64,000 bases of DNA, from NCBI RefSeq assembly GCF_016745235.1, contig NZ_JAELVM010000001.1:633856-697855 (forward strand). Direction: 5' to 3'. The position numbers were made by a program, and so were the translations under genes. This document shows positions 51,103 to 59,368 of this stretch, one piece after another. Below the pieces are notes generated by a model. It was not told where the DNA came from and ran no database searches. It was given only the letters and a program-made list of their open reading frames with translations. Every line of letters begins with the position of its first letter. The stretch's first letter is position 1. Source of the stretch: Chryseobacterium endalhagicum. GTDB taxonomy: Bacteria; Bacteroidota; Bacteroidia; Flavobacteriales; Weeksellaceae.

Positions 51103-51224
51103 GGAAGGGAAGCTGGAAGCCTGAAGAGGGAAGATATTGAGGTGAAAAGCACAGCTGTTCTTCTTTTTCATATAAATTGTCCGCAGGATCTTATGATAAA
51201 CTCCATAACTTCCAGCCTCCCTCC
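51103..51224. repeat. Purine-rich inverted words before the DUF72 gene
   Basis: GGAAGGGAAGCTGGAAG (51103-51119) and CTTCCAGCCTCCCTCC (51209-51224) are imperfect inverted repeats in an otherwise gene-free spacer. Similar words (GGAAGTTGGAAACTGG) occur at 26571-26586. Confidence 0.45.
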
Positions 51225-51245
51225 TCCGGCTTCCCTCCATGATCA

Positions 51246-53351
51246 TTAATTCTCCTTCACAATTTTCTTAGAAATTTCAGCCGTTGCAGTTTTTACTTTG
51301 ACAATATAATTTCCGGCCGGATGTCCTGAAAGATTAATTCTGGCTGCTTCATGATCAAAATCCTGACTGAAAATAATTCTTCCCTGTGCATCGAAAACTT
51401 TCACATTTTTAATATTTTCCTCAGACTTTACCATGATAAAATCTTTAACCGGATTCGGTGCGATGGTCATTTTGTTCTTATTAATACTGTTTTTTCCGGC
51501 TGCAGCTAAAACGCCTCCACACGTGGTGGTAAAGTTGATATCAGGATACATGACCTGAAGATTACTTAACTGGGCATCATCTACACAGACAGAAAAACTG
51601 CTGTTGTAATTCATAAAATCAAAACCGTCTTCAATAGAGCCGTTTCTTGCATTAACCGAAGTAAGATTCGCCATATTCCATAAAGTCATATATCTGAAAT
51701 CAGGAGAAGTTGAAAAATTCAGCTGGGTAATCTGTGGGCAGTTGTTGAAATAGGCACTTGTTAACTTTGTGTTGGCTGCTGTATTCACCTGTGAGATCAA
51801 TGGCATAGCCTGAAGGCCAATGTATTCCAGATTTGTGTTATTGCTGACATTGATGGAAGGCAGGAAATCATTTCCATATAAATCTAATGAAGTTAATGCC
51901 ACACAATCAGTTGTATTTAAAGCGTTGATTTTGGTAAACTGTATGGTAATTTCTTTCATTCCCGTACATTGCTGAAGGTTGATTTTATTCAATTCAGGAA
52001 AGATTCCGTCGCTTGCCGGTGCAGAAAAACCGATTGACAGTTTTTGTAAGCCCGGACAGTTTTGCAGATCAAGTTCTTTTAATTCACTGTTGTTTCTGAA
52101 AACAAAATTGGTCAGAGCAATACAGTTTTTTGCGGTGATTTTTTGCAGGTCATTATTTCCCTGTGCTCCCAGCGAATCAAACCGGTCTGTTTTCAAAGTA
52201 TGCAGGTTGGGAAGGTTGCTCACATTCACTGTATTCATATAGCCGCATGAACCTGTAATATCAATTTCCTGAAGAGCGGTGGCCGCACTGAAGTTGACAT
52301 TGTTGGTGATAGGCTGATTAAATGCCTTTAAAATTTTAAGCTTGGGTAAACCTGAAAGATTGAGTGAAGTCAGGTTTCCGAAGAATACGCCTGCCGTGGT
52401 ACTGTAAATATTCCGGTTGTAAAAAGAACAGTCGAGTTCTTCCAGATTGACCAGTCCGGTAGTACTGAAATCAATGGAAGGAGCGTTCAGACCTTTAATT
52501 TTTTTAAGATTGGGGCAGCCGCTGAGCTGGGCTGAAGAAAAGAACCCTCCGGCACTGTAATAATGATCCGTATCTGCGGTCACTTCTTCCAGATTAGGGC
52601 AGTTGGTCGCTGTAAGATCCACATTCATATTGTAAGCCTGGCTGTTGATCGGACCGCTGTTGCCATCCACAATAATCTTCGTCAATGAACTCATATTTTG
52701 AATATGCAGTTTTTCCAGCGTATAGGATGAATGGGTGTTGATGGAAGTTATATTGCTGCAGTTTTCAATATAAAGTTCTTTAATGGCTTTCTCATTGATC
52801 ACGACATTTCCGGTGATTTGCGGACAGTTATTAAACCTTAATATAGTCGCGGTACTGAAATTAGGATTGAGAGCAGGCAGAAACTGGCTGATATCCTGTA
52901 TTTCGGAGCAGTTAGTAAAAGAAAAATCAGGCAGAACATATTGAGTTGTTCCTGTATTATCCGTATAAAGACCAGATCCTGTATAAAGAACTTTTTTGAT
53001 TTTTGAATTATTTGAAAATTGGATGACCGCAGATTTGGCATCGCTGATGTACAGTTCCTCCACATTAGAGAAAAGAAGTGCATCGGTAATGGTATCAGGC
53101 ATATTGCTGTATGTGGCTGTTCCGTTTACCTTTACCGTTAAAATTTTCACCTGTTGAGCTTCCAAAAGCTGGATTTCCCCATCTCCGTTGGTATCTACAG
53201 CAATGGGATTCCCACTGATGTTTTTTGCGATATTATTACTGGTACTGGAGCTTAGGATTAAAGCTTTAAAATTTGAATTAGCAAAACTGAGATTCTGACT
53301 GTAAGCCATAGAGAAACAGCCTACCGAGAGGGCAAGAATAAATTTTTTCAT
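51246..53351 (-). CDS. T9SS-exported leucine-rich-repeat-like surface protein
   Basis: 701 residues. A signal peptide (MKKFILALSVGCFSMAYSQ) is followed by an EF-hand-like segment (DTNGDGEIQLLEAQQVKILT) and then ~20 degenerate leucine-rich repeats of 21-24 residues (LNLSGLPKLKILKAFNQPIT, LKELDLQNCPGLQKLSIGFS). The last ~75 residues are a type A T9SS sorting domain: APNPVKDFIMVKSEENIKNV, VFDAQGRIIFSQ and LSGHPAGNYIVKVKTATAEI. The protein is therefore exported through the type IX system and anchored or released at the surface. Binding partner unknown. Confidence 0.9.
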   Translation of the reverse strand: MKKFILALSVGCFSMAYSQNLSFANSNFKALILSSSTSNNIAKNISGNPIAVDTNGDGEIQLLEAQQVKILTVKVNGTATYSNMPDTITDALLFSNVEELYISDAKSAVIQFSNNSKIKKVLYTGSGLYTDNTGTTQYVLPDFSFTNCSEIQDISQFLPALNPNFSTATILRFNNCPQITGNVVINEKAIKELYIENCSNITSINTHSSYTLEKLHIQNMSSLTKIIVDGNSGPINSQAYNMNVDLTATNCPNLEEVTADTDHYYSAGGFFSSAQLSGCPNLKKIKGLNAPSIDFSTTGLVNLEELDCSFYNRNIYSTTAGVFFGNLTSLNLSGLPKLKILKAFNQPITNNVNFSAATALQEIDITGSCGYMNTVNVSNLPNLHTLKTDRFDSLGAQGNNDLQKITAKNCIALTNFVFRNNSELKELDLQNCPGLQKLSIGFSAPASDGIFPELNKINLQQCTGMKEITIQFTKINALNTTDCVALTSLDLYGNDFLPSINVSNNTNLEYIGLQAMPLISQVNTAANTKLTSAYFNNCPQITQLNFSTSPDFRYMTLWNMANLTSVNARNGSIEDGFDFMNYNSSFSVCVDDAQLSNLQVMYPDINFTTTCGGVLAAAGKNSINKNKMTIAPNPVKDFIMVKSEENIKNVKVFDAQGRIIFSQDFDHEAARINLSGHPAGNYIVKVKTATAEISKKIVKEN

Positions 53352-53599
53352 TGTGTTGTATTTTTAGGTATTAAAATTCTAATTCTAAAGCTTGTGAATT
53401 GAATTTAATCCTACAAAAGTAATTTTTTTTCGTATTTTATTCTAATTTTTATTAAATATTTGAAAATAAAACGATCCGGAACCAATTTTCAGAGTAGATA
53501 TTCTTTACTGAATCATTGACAAATAAAGGCCTGAATACAATGAAAAAGGCTGCCTCAGCATGAAGTAGGCCTTTTTACGAATCAATACCCAGTCATATT

Positions 53600-53705
53600 A
53601 TCGATATGATTAAGCGTAATGTCTGCCACTAGCTTCATCAACGACGTAGTCGAACTCTTTGCTTTCCTTTAAATTCAACATCGTCTAAAATAGAAATCTT
53701 TGCGT
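53600..53705. repeat. MITE-like repeat, right half (copy C)
   Basis: Starts near ATCGATATGATTAAGCG and continues CAACGACGTAGTCGAACTC, TTTGCTTTCCTTTAAATTC, ending AGAAATCTTTGCGT, like the right two thirds of copy A (19976-20139). Confidence 0.65.
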
Positions 53706-53727
53706 CAAAAAAAAATTATAAAACTTG

Positions 53728-53812
53728 ACGCAAAGATTTCATTTTAATACTACATACTTTAAGTCTGCAAAGAGAGAATCAATCAAGATTGATTCGATTA
53801 AGCGAACGTACT
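53728..53812. repeat. MITE-like repeat, left half (copy D)
   Basis: Begins ACGCAAAGATTTCATTTTAA and continues through GCAAAGAGAGAATCAAT and ATTGATTCGATTAAGCG, like the left half of copies A and B; after 53812 the similarity is lost. It lies 22 bases after copy C. Confidence 0.65.
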
Positions 53813-53884
53813 AAGCTCCTCAGTTTCGTCAGTAATTAAGCGTAAATAAAATATCAGCTCATAAAATTCTGATATGAAAATATA

Positions 53885-53914
53885 CAAAAAAGACTGCCCC
53901 TTTTGAGACAGTCT
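53885..53914 (-). terminator. Terminator of the lectin operon
   Basis: On the minus strand AGACTG pairs with CAGTCT, followed by a run of six Ts (plus-strand A-run at 53885-53890). It lies 25 bases after the lectin stop. Confidence 0.7.
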
Positions 53915-53938
53915 CTTTCAATGTTTTATGTGTTGGAG

Positions 53939-55507
53939 TTACTTTACGCCTTGTGTTACCATTCTGTTGGAAATAACAGAATAGATACATCCTGTCGTTT
54001 TTAAAGTAACGGTAATTGTTCCCGGAACTGAACGGTAAGCCGTGTCACCATAAGGTTCAGTGATTTTTCCGTTTGAATCTTTTACTGTTCTTCCTTTTAC
54101 AGAGTAGTTCATCGTAGCTGTTCCCGTGAATCCGCTTGAAGGATTGAATGTAACAATACCCGTAGATTTATTATAAGTCCAGGTTCCCTGCGGTGTTACT
54201 TTTTTACGGTACAGCGTAAGATCCGTGTCGTTTGTTTTTGTAAAACTGAACGTTGAATAATCAATATTGGTATTGCTTGCTGTAGGCGGAGTCGTTATGC
54301 TGATTGGGCCTTTGTAGGCAATATCATTATTAAAAACCGGAATATTGACCGGCTGAAACTTACACGTGGTAGCCGCATCATTATTGGTAACCGCTGCATA
54401 TGGAAGGGTCAGCTTCACATTACGGATGATATGCTGTTGAAAAGCACCTCCAGTTGCTGCTGCAAAACCAAGTTTCAAAACAGCCGGAACCGTTGCATTC
54501 AGCGTTTGGGATGTTGCACCGCCTTCCACATCTGAACCATTGAAATCACTGGTCTGCGGATTGGCATTTTCCGTATAAGGAACTGACGTTTTATAATGAT
54601 AATAATTGATGATATTGATAGGCGTTCCGTTTTGTGCCGTTTGGATATCCACCTTGATATCAAATCCATCTGTAGTCGTAGGACTTGTAAAATGTGGAAT
54701 CAGATCAAGATATACCTTTCTGAAATCTCCCGTATTGTTTCTAAGGTCAAATACAGAGGAAAGCGAGTTTGAAGTAGCGGCATAGCTTCTGTCGGTCTGC
54801 AGAACTCTGCCTACCGCTCCGGTATTGCTTAACGTAGATCTGGTGACCAGAACCGGATAGCCTGTAAATCCTGCTCCCAAACCTGTTGTGTTGATAGCGG
54901 CACCTCTTGCTCCTCTTAAGGTCACATGGCTTGAGGCCTGGCTCCAGGTTACTCCCGAGATTCCGTTTATTCTGGATTCCCCCTGGAAACGCTTGGATTT
55001 AAAGTTCCCGAATTCATCCAGGGCAATACCCAGATAAGCCCCTGAAAGACCTGCTTTTCTTTGCGATGCATAAGTATCTTTTGCTCTGTTATAAGAATAT
55101 CCGATACCTGCACCCGGTGCTCCGATGGTAGGGCTTGTCACCGCGCCATCATAAAGGAAGAAGGATAAACCGTCTCCATAAGTACCTCCCAGAGCAGTAC
55201 CGTTTTTCATATCATATTCAAATTCAACATGCAGTCCGTTTACCGAAGTAAAAGTTCTCCCGTTGATAAATAATCCCCCGAACTGTCCTGAACTTGCGGG
55301 AGTAAGCTGTACCCCTGTAGCGGTATGCGACGCATTTCCCTGTATCGAAAGTTCCGATGCTGAAGAAGCATTCATCAGAGAACTTGAATAGGAATAAAAA
55401 CCGTAAATACTGGCTACTTCGGTACTGTCAGTCTGTGCGTACACGAAATTGGTAAGCAGTGTGAAAACCAGGCTCATCAGAGACAGCCCTTTAAAATTCT
55501 TTTTCAT
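53939..55507 (-). CDS. Secreted L-type lectin with C-terminal Ig-like domain
   Basis: 522 residues. After the signal peptide (ending FVYAQ, residue 25), residues ~30-390 form a legume-lectin-like (L-type) domain: GLHVEFEYDMKNGTALGGTY, DGLSFFLYDGAVT, GAYLGIALDEFGNF, YLDLIPHFTSPTTTDGFDIK. Residues ~395-505 are an Ig/CshA-like sandwich (NIPVFNNDIAYKGPISIT, IVTFNPSSGFTGTATMNYSV). It probably binds carbohydrate at the cell surface. No T9SS domain is visible at its C-terminus. It follows a small secreted protein gene by 6 bases. Confidence 0.82.
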   Translation of the reverse strand: MKKNFKGLSLMSLVFTLLTNFVYAQTDSTEVASIYGFYSYSSSLMNASSASELSIQGNASHTATGVQLTPASSGQFGGLFINGRTFTSVNGLHVEFEYDMKNGTALGGTYGDGLSFFLYDGAVTSPTIGAPGAGIGYSYNRAKDTYASQRKAGLSGAYLGIALDEFGNFKSKRFQGESRINGISGVTWSQASSHVTLRGARGAAINTTGLGAGFTGYPVLVTRSTLSNTGAVGRVLQTDRSYAATSNSLSSVFDLRNNTGDFRKVYLDLIPHFTSPTTTDGFDIKVDIQTAQNGTPINIINYYHYKTSVPYTENANPQTSDFNGSDVEGGATSQTLNATVPAVLKLGFAAATGGAFQQHIIRNVKLTLPYAAVTNNDAATTCKFQPVNIPVFNNDIAYKGPISITTPPTASNTNIDYSTFSFTKTNDTDLTLYRKKVTPQGTWTYNKSTGIVTFNPSSGFTGTATMNYSVKGRTVKDSNGKITEPYGDTAYRSVPGTITVTLKTTGCIYSVISNRMVTQGVK

Positions 55508-55513
55508 GACTGC

Positions 55514-56086
55514 TTATTTTACAACAAATACGATGTTGATAAAAGATGCTGAAGTAGCATTAGATAAAACATCATAATTCAATACGCCCGTGTTGCTGAT
55601 GCTGTTGATCTTGAAAACCGAAGTATCATACCCCGTTACATAATAGTGAAGATCTGTTGCATTGGGAAAAAACGGAATCGTAGCCGGAGCCGCTGCACTT
55701 CTTGCATTAGCCGGTACATTCGAAAACTGGTTTTTATACAGGGTGTACAAATCTTTTGTCTGTCCTGTAGCCGTTGTCGTAGTATCAAAAACCACGCTTG
55801 GCATGTAGAAAAACTTGGCTACATACGGAGATAGACATGCCCAGTCTGGTGCTGCAGGAGTTCCCACATTCTGACTGATACATTTCTTGGCAGTGTCGAA
55901 AACAACCAATCCTGTTGCCGGATTCGAGATCGATGAAGGATTACTTATTCTTGGTAGAAGAACTCCTTTTGAAGTACTGTTTACATCTAAAACGGAGCTT
56001 TGGTCAGGTGTGGAAGTGTTGATGCCAACCTGTGCGGTAATGGGACAAAAAGCCATTACCAAAATTAGGGTAATAATTCTGTACAT
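55514..56086 (-). CDS. Small secreted protein of the lectin operon
   Basis: 190 residues with a signal peptide ending at PITAQ. The start of the mature part, VGINTSTPDQSSVLDVNSTS, is the common flavobacterial VGINTxxPxxSAxLDV repeat module found in surface proteins and tail-fibre-like proteins. The rest is a short beta-rich domain (FDTTTTATGQTKDLYTLYKN). It probably cooperates with the downstream lectin (6-base gap). Function unknown. Confidence 0.7.
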   Translation of the reverse strand: MYRIITLILVMAFCPITAQVGINTSTPDQSSVLDVNSTSKGVLLPRISNPSSISNPATGLVVFDTAKKCISQNVGTPAAPDWACLSPYVAKFFYMPSVVFDTTTTATGQTKDLYTLYKNQFSNVPANARSAAAPATIPFFPNATDLHYYVTGYDTSVFKINSISNTGVLNYDVLSNATSASFINIVFVVK

Positions 56087-56614
56087 TTCGAAATAATTTT
56101 TTTGTGTGTTTGTTCTATTAACAAAATTCTTGCCAATAGAAAATTAATTGTTAAATATGTGTGTTTTGTTTCTTTTGTATTACAATTAGCATTATTTAAT
56201 GATAATTATAATTGATTATTTTCATCTGTGTTTAAATTCATCGTGCTGTGATTTGTTTACGTGTGTTTTGTGTGTTTTTTTTGCAGTAATGCGTTTTGTG
56301 TTTGTTTAAATTTATTTGTGTTTTGTTAATTATTATCAATAAATAAATTAATTATTGATTTATATTTTTACTATAAAATTGTTATATATAGTAAATTTTG
56401 AACAAATGTAGAAAAAATTACTTCAAGATAATAACCTTAACTGTCTGGTGCAGACCTATGATTCACTGTTTAGGGAATGAATCCTTTATATTTTCAGTAT
56501 TAATGGATGATTAACGGAAAATAACTTTTTTCAACTTAAATGTTAAAATTTTGTTAAAATTTAATTCTTCCTTAATTCATCCTTTTCTCAAGACCAGCTT
56601 ACTTTTAAAAATAA
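56087..56614. other. AT-rich spacer of about 530 bases
   Basis: No gene or clear RNA. The first 250 bases are TG-rich (TGTGTTTTGTTTCTTTTGTA, TTTACGTGTGTTTTGTGTG), the upstream region of the lectin operon; the remainder is simple AT-rich sequence. A weak direct similarity (TGATTCACTGTTTAGGGAAT at 56459) recurs at 59195-59215 (TTTTCACTGTTTAGGGAATA), upstream of the collar-domain genes. Confidence 0.5.
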
Positions 56615-56648
56615 CAGGACCACAGATTTCTCCATGGTCCTGATTTTT
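56615..56648 (-). terminator. Terminator of the three collar-domain genes
   Basis: Stem CAGGACCA / TGGTCCTG with a 12-base loop, flanked by an A-rich and a T-rich run, 15 bases after the last stop. Confidence 0.8.
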
Positions 56649-56656
56649 TTTAGGCT

Positions 56657-57475
56657 TTATTGCCCGAGATACACGAACATATAAGCTGAAAGGTATTTTG
56701 GCTGAAGGCTTAACGGGGTATTTGAACCTCCGGTAGAAACAGAAAATGTATGGGCATGAGCTCCTGTACTGGAAGTGGTGGAACTGTTTGAACCGTCGTC
56801 TACAACAGTTCTGGAGCTTCCTCCTTCTGCGCTGGCTGTTACACCGCTGGCTCTGTCATTATAGGTGTGATTGTGGATTCCGCTGCTTACAGTGGTAGCA
56901 TTGTAGGTAACATTGGGAAGATTAGCCTGGGCAAGCGTGACTGTGCTGCTTCCGCCGGTTGTTCCCAGGGTTTCTGATGCTGACCTGGATTTTAAATACC
57001 TGTCTGTACTGTCAGGCAGCGTTGTTGAAAAACCAAGTGCCGTGGCTCTGGTCTGTACAGATGCAGGAAGGGTAGAAATAGCTCTTCCGTTAAGCAGGTA
57101 CCAGCCGTCATGATCCGGAGCTGTGCTGCTGTATTTGATATCTCCCGTGTTGGGTAGCTGTACTTCCAGCTTACTCCAGGAAGAACCGTTATTGTAGTAA
57201 AATCCGGGTGTTACCCCTGTTAATGCTGCTGTTGTTGTATTGGTATTGTAAACAGTCATTCCCGCGATATGGCTGGGAAACGGACTTGCATTGTTGGTTG
57301 CTGTAAGAGATACCTTCGGCATCAGAAGTCCTTTGTTCTGATCTTTGGAATAAAGTTCCAGAACTGCCTGCGCATTGGCAGCAGGAGTAGGAGAAGTTCC
57401 GGCTGTAATAAGTACCTGCGCATTCAAAAAGTTGAATCCGGCAAGCAGAAGTATGATATAATTGATTCTTTTCAT
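56657..57475 (-). CDS. Secreted protein with phage-tail-collar-like domain, copy 3
   Basis: 272 residues. Signal peptide (ends LNAQ, residue 20), then a flavobacterial surface module (VLELYSKDQNKGLLMPKVSL, GMTVYNTNT, GFYYNNGSSWSKL). From residue 110 the sequence is a tail-collar domain: GDIKYSSTAPDHDGWYLLNG, LGFSTTLPDSTDRYLK, TLAQANLPNVTY. Two HxH motifs, HNH (201-203) and HAH (240-242), resemble the metal-binding sites of phage fibre tips. No phage genes surround it. A trimeric surface fibre is a reasonable inference. Confidence 0.8.
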   Translation of the reverse strand: MKRINYIILLLAGFNFLNAQVLITAGTSPTPAANAQAVLELYSKDQNKGLLMPKVSLTATNNASPFPSHIAGMTVYNTNTTTAALTGVTPGFYYNNGSSWSKLEVQLPNTGDIKYSSTAPDHDGWYLLNGRAISTLPASVQTRATALGFSTTLPDSTDRYLKSRSASETLGTTGGSSTVTLAQANLPNVTYNATTVSSGIHNHTYNDRASGVTASAEGGSSRTVVDDGSNSSTTSSTGAHAHTFSVSTGGSNTPLSLQPKYLSAYMFVYLGQ

Positions 57476-57485
57476 TTCAGTTTTT

Positions 57486-58289
57486 TTATTTTCCTAAATA
57501 GATGAAGTACTGTACCACCATGTGTTTCGGATATTGTGCAATAGGGGCGCTGGTTCCTCCGCTGGCTACAGAAAATGTATGGGTGTGATTTCCTGCCGTA
57601 CCTGTGGTTCTTGTTTCCGTATTTACGGTTCTTGTTGCTGAAAGACTTCCGGCATTGAAGTTCCAGTAATTCACTCCTCTGTTGGTGTACGTGTGGACAT
57701 GGGCTCCGTCTGTACTTGTATTTCCTGTGAACGTCAGATTCGGAAGATTGGCCTGGGAAAGAGTGTATGAGCTTGCTCCTCCTGTTGCTGCAAAGGCTTC
57801 CGATGTATTTTTTCCTTTTAAAATCCTGTCCGCTGTATTGGGAATGGTTGCTGTGAGGCCTATCGTAGCTGCGCTGGCCTGTGCCGAAGCCGGAAGGGTA
57901 GATGTATTTCTTCCGTTCATCAGATACCATCCTTCATGATCGGCATTCACCATGCTGGATTTAATATCTCCGATTTTTGGAATATCACTGTTGATAGACA
58001 TCAGGACCCATTTGGCTCCGTCGTTATAATATAGTCCCGGAATCACATTGTTGGGTGCTGTTCCAGCCGTGGCGGTATTGTATACCCATATTCCTTCCGT
58101 GTGTGCACTAAGCGGGCTTGCAGACTGTGTGGATGCTAATGAAATGGTATTCATTAAAAAACCTTTGTTGCTGCTGTTCAGTTCTAAAACTGCAGAATTG
58201 GATGGATTTGGGGTTCCTATGCCAACCTGCGACTTTACGATCGAAAAAAATAAAATTCCGATCAGTGTGTTTACATAATTTTTCTTCAT
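57486..58289 (-). CDS. Secreted protein with phage-tail-collar-like domain, copy 2
   Basis: 267 residues; signal peptide ends IVKSQ. N-terminal VGIGTPNPSNSAVLELNSSN module, then GDIKSSMVNADHEGWYLMNG, TLSQANLPNLTFTGN and two HxH motifs, HVH (197-199) and HTH (235-237), followed by GGTSAPIAQYPKHMVVQYFI and a terminal YLGK. It lies between its two paralogs with gaps of 2 and 10 bases, in one operon. Divergence from the others is concentrated between the two HxH sites. Confidence 0.8.
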   Translation of the reverse strand: MKKNYVNTLIGILFFSIVKSQVGIGTPNPSNSAVLELNSSNKGFLMNTISLASTQSASPLSAHTEGIWVYNTATAGTAPNNVIPGLYYNDGAKWVLMSINSDIPKIGDIKSSMVNADHEGWYLMNGRNTSTLPASAQASAATIGLTATIPNTADRILKGKNTSEAFAATGGASSYTLSQANLPNLTFTGNTSTDGAHVHTYTNRGVNYWNFNAGSLSATRTVNTETRTTGTAGNHTHTFSVASGGTSAPIAQYPKHMVVQYFIYLGK

Positions 58290-58291
58290 AA

Positions 58292-59110
58292 TCAGGTTCC
58301 TAAATAAATGAATACGTTGGTGATGATATTATTCGGTACCAGGTTTACCGGCTGGCTGGTTCCGCCCAAAGAAAAGGATAAGGTGTGGGTATGTGCTCCA
58401 GAGTCGTCCGTATTGGTATCAACACTTGCCGTATTGGAAACCGGGTTATTATTTCCGCTTGCTACTGATGCAACGGTGGTAGGATTATCCGTATATGTGT
58501 GGGAGTGATTTCCTGTAATATTCGTGGTTCCTGAAAAAGTAACATTAGGAAGATTGGCCTGGGTAAGGGTAAAAGAATTTACCCCTGCGGCGGTACCGGG
58601 ACTGTCCGGTCCGTTTGTATTTTTCAAATAGCGGTCTGAGGCATCCGGAAGATTGGTGCTGAATCCTAAGGCGGTGGCTCTGGCTCTTGGGTTGACAGCT
58701 AATGTACTTACTGCTCTACCATTGAGAAGGTACCAGCCGTTGTGATCGGCACTTTGAAATCCGTTTTTAATATCTCCCGTTTGTGGAGCTTTGGTTGTCA
58801 TTTTAATCCATCGGGCTCCGTTATTGTAATATAACCCGGGAGTTACATTATTGGGGGAGGTTCCGGCTGTCGCTGTATTGAACACGATCATTCCCGCGGT
58901 GTGGGAAGCAAGCGGAGCTGCGTTGTCAGCAGCCTGCAGGGCAATTCTTGTCAGTAAAAAACCTTTGTTGTTTGCGGCACTCTCCAGGTGTAAAACGCTT
59001 TCTTCATTGATTACGCCTGATGAGTTTGAGATCTTGACCTGTGCATTTGTGTTTAGGATAGGGCATGACAGCAATATAAGCAGTATATTGCCGCTTAACA
59101 TTTTTCTCAT
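58292..59110 (-). CDS. Secreted protein with phage-tail-collar-like domain, copy 1
   Basis: 272 residues; signal peptide ending TNAQ (residue 24). The surface module (ESVLHLESAANNKGFLLTRI, GMIVFNTATAGTSPNNVTPG) and the collar domain (GDIKNGFQSADHNGWYLLNG, SDRYLKNTNG, TLTQANLPNVTF) are as in the paralogs. HxH motifs are HSH (202-204) and HTH (240-242). It is the first gene of the operon. The conserved ending is VFIYLGT. Confidence 0.8.
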   Translation of the reverse strand: MRKMLSGNILLILLSCPILNTNAQVKISNSSGVINEESVLHLESAANNKGFLLTRIALQAADNAAPLASHTAGMIVFNTATAGTSPNNVTPGLYYNNGARWIKMTTKAPQTGDIKNGFQSADHNGWYLLNGRAVSTLAVNPRARATALGFSTNLPDASDRYLKNTNGPDSPGTAAGVNSFTLTQANLPNVTFSGTTNITGNHSHTYTDNPTTVASVASGNNNPVSNTASVDTNTDDSGAHTHTLSFSLGGTSQPVNLVPNNIITNVFIYLGT

Positions 59111-59311
59111 AAAGTAAAGTTTGAAATAATTTTTTTACAAATGTATCAAATTTTAATTTATAATACTACTTGATAATCAGTGATATATGTTTTGTTTTCA
59201 CTGTTTAGGGAATAGATAACGGGCATTTTCAGTGATAATAGGAGCTGGCAAAATAATGTGGTAGGTATAAAAAAGTTTAAAATTTCCTTTAAAATTTCTC
59301 TTAAACAAAAA

Positions 59312-59335
59312 AAGCACGCCGAAAAAGGCGTGCTT
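59312..59335 (-). terminator. Terminator of nrdA
   Basis: Perfect 9-base stem AAGCACGCC / GGCGTGCTT with a 6-base loop; on the minus strand it is followed by a T-run. It lies 33 bases after the nrdA stop. Confidence 0.88.
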
Positions 59336-59368
59336 AGTAAATATACTGATGTTTATTATTTGCAGGTG

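Larger units (their letters stand above)
53352..53938. other. 587-base spacer with partial MITE-like copies and terminators
   Basis: No gene. It holds a hairpin AAAAAGGC / GCCTTTTT at 53543-53576, the right half of a MITE-like element (53600-53705), the left half of another (53728-53812), and the terminator of the lectin gene (53885-53914). The first 150 bases are simple AT-rich upstream DNA of the leucine-rich-repeat gene. Confidence 0.6.

Noticed and set aside
57472..57930. 152-codon minus-strand ORF rich in Arg, Ser and Tyr
   Set aside because: Frame-shifted shadow of collar-domain copy 2.
56657..59110. Prophage remnant explaining the collar-domain genes
   Set aside because: All three proteins have signal peptides and the flavobacterial surface module, and no capsid, terminase, lysis or integrase gene is in the window.
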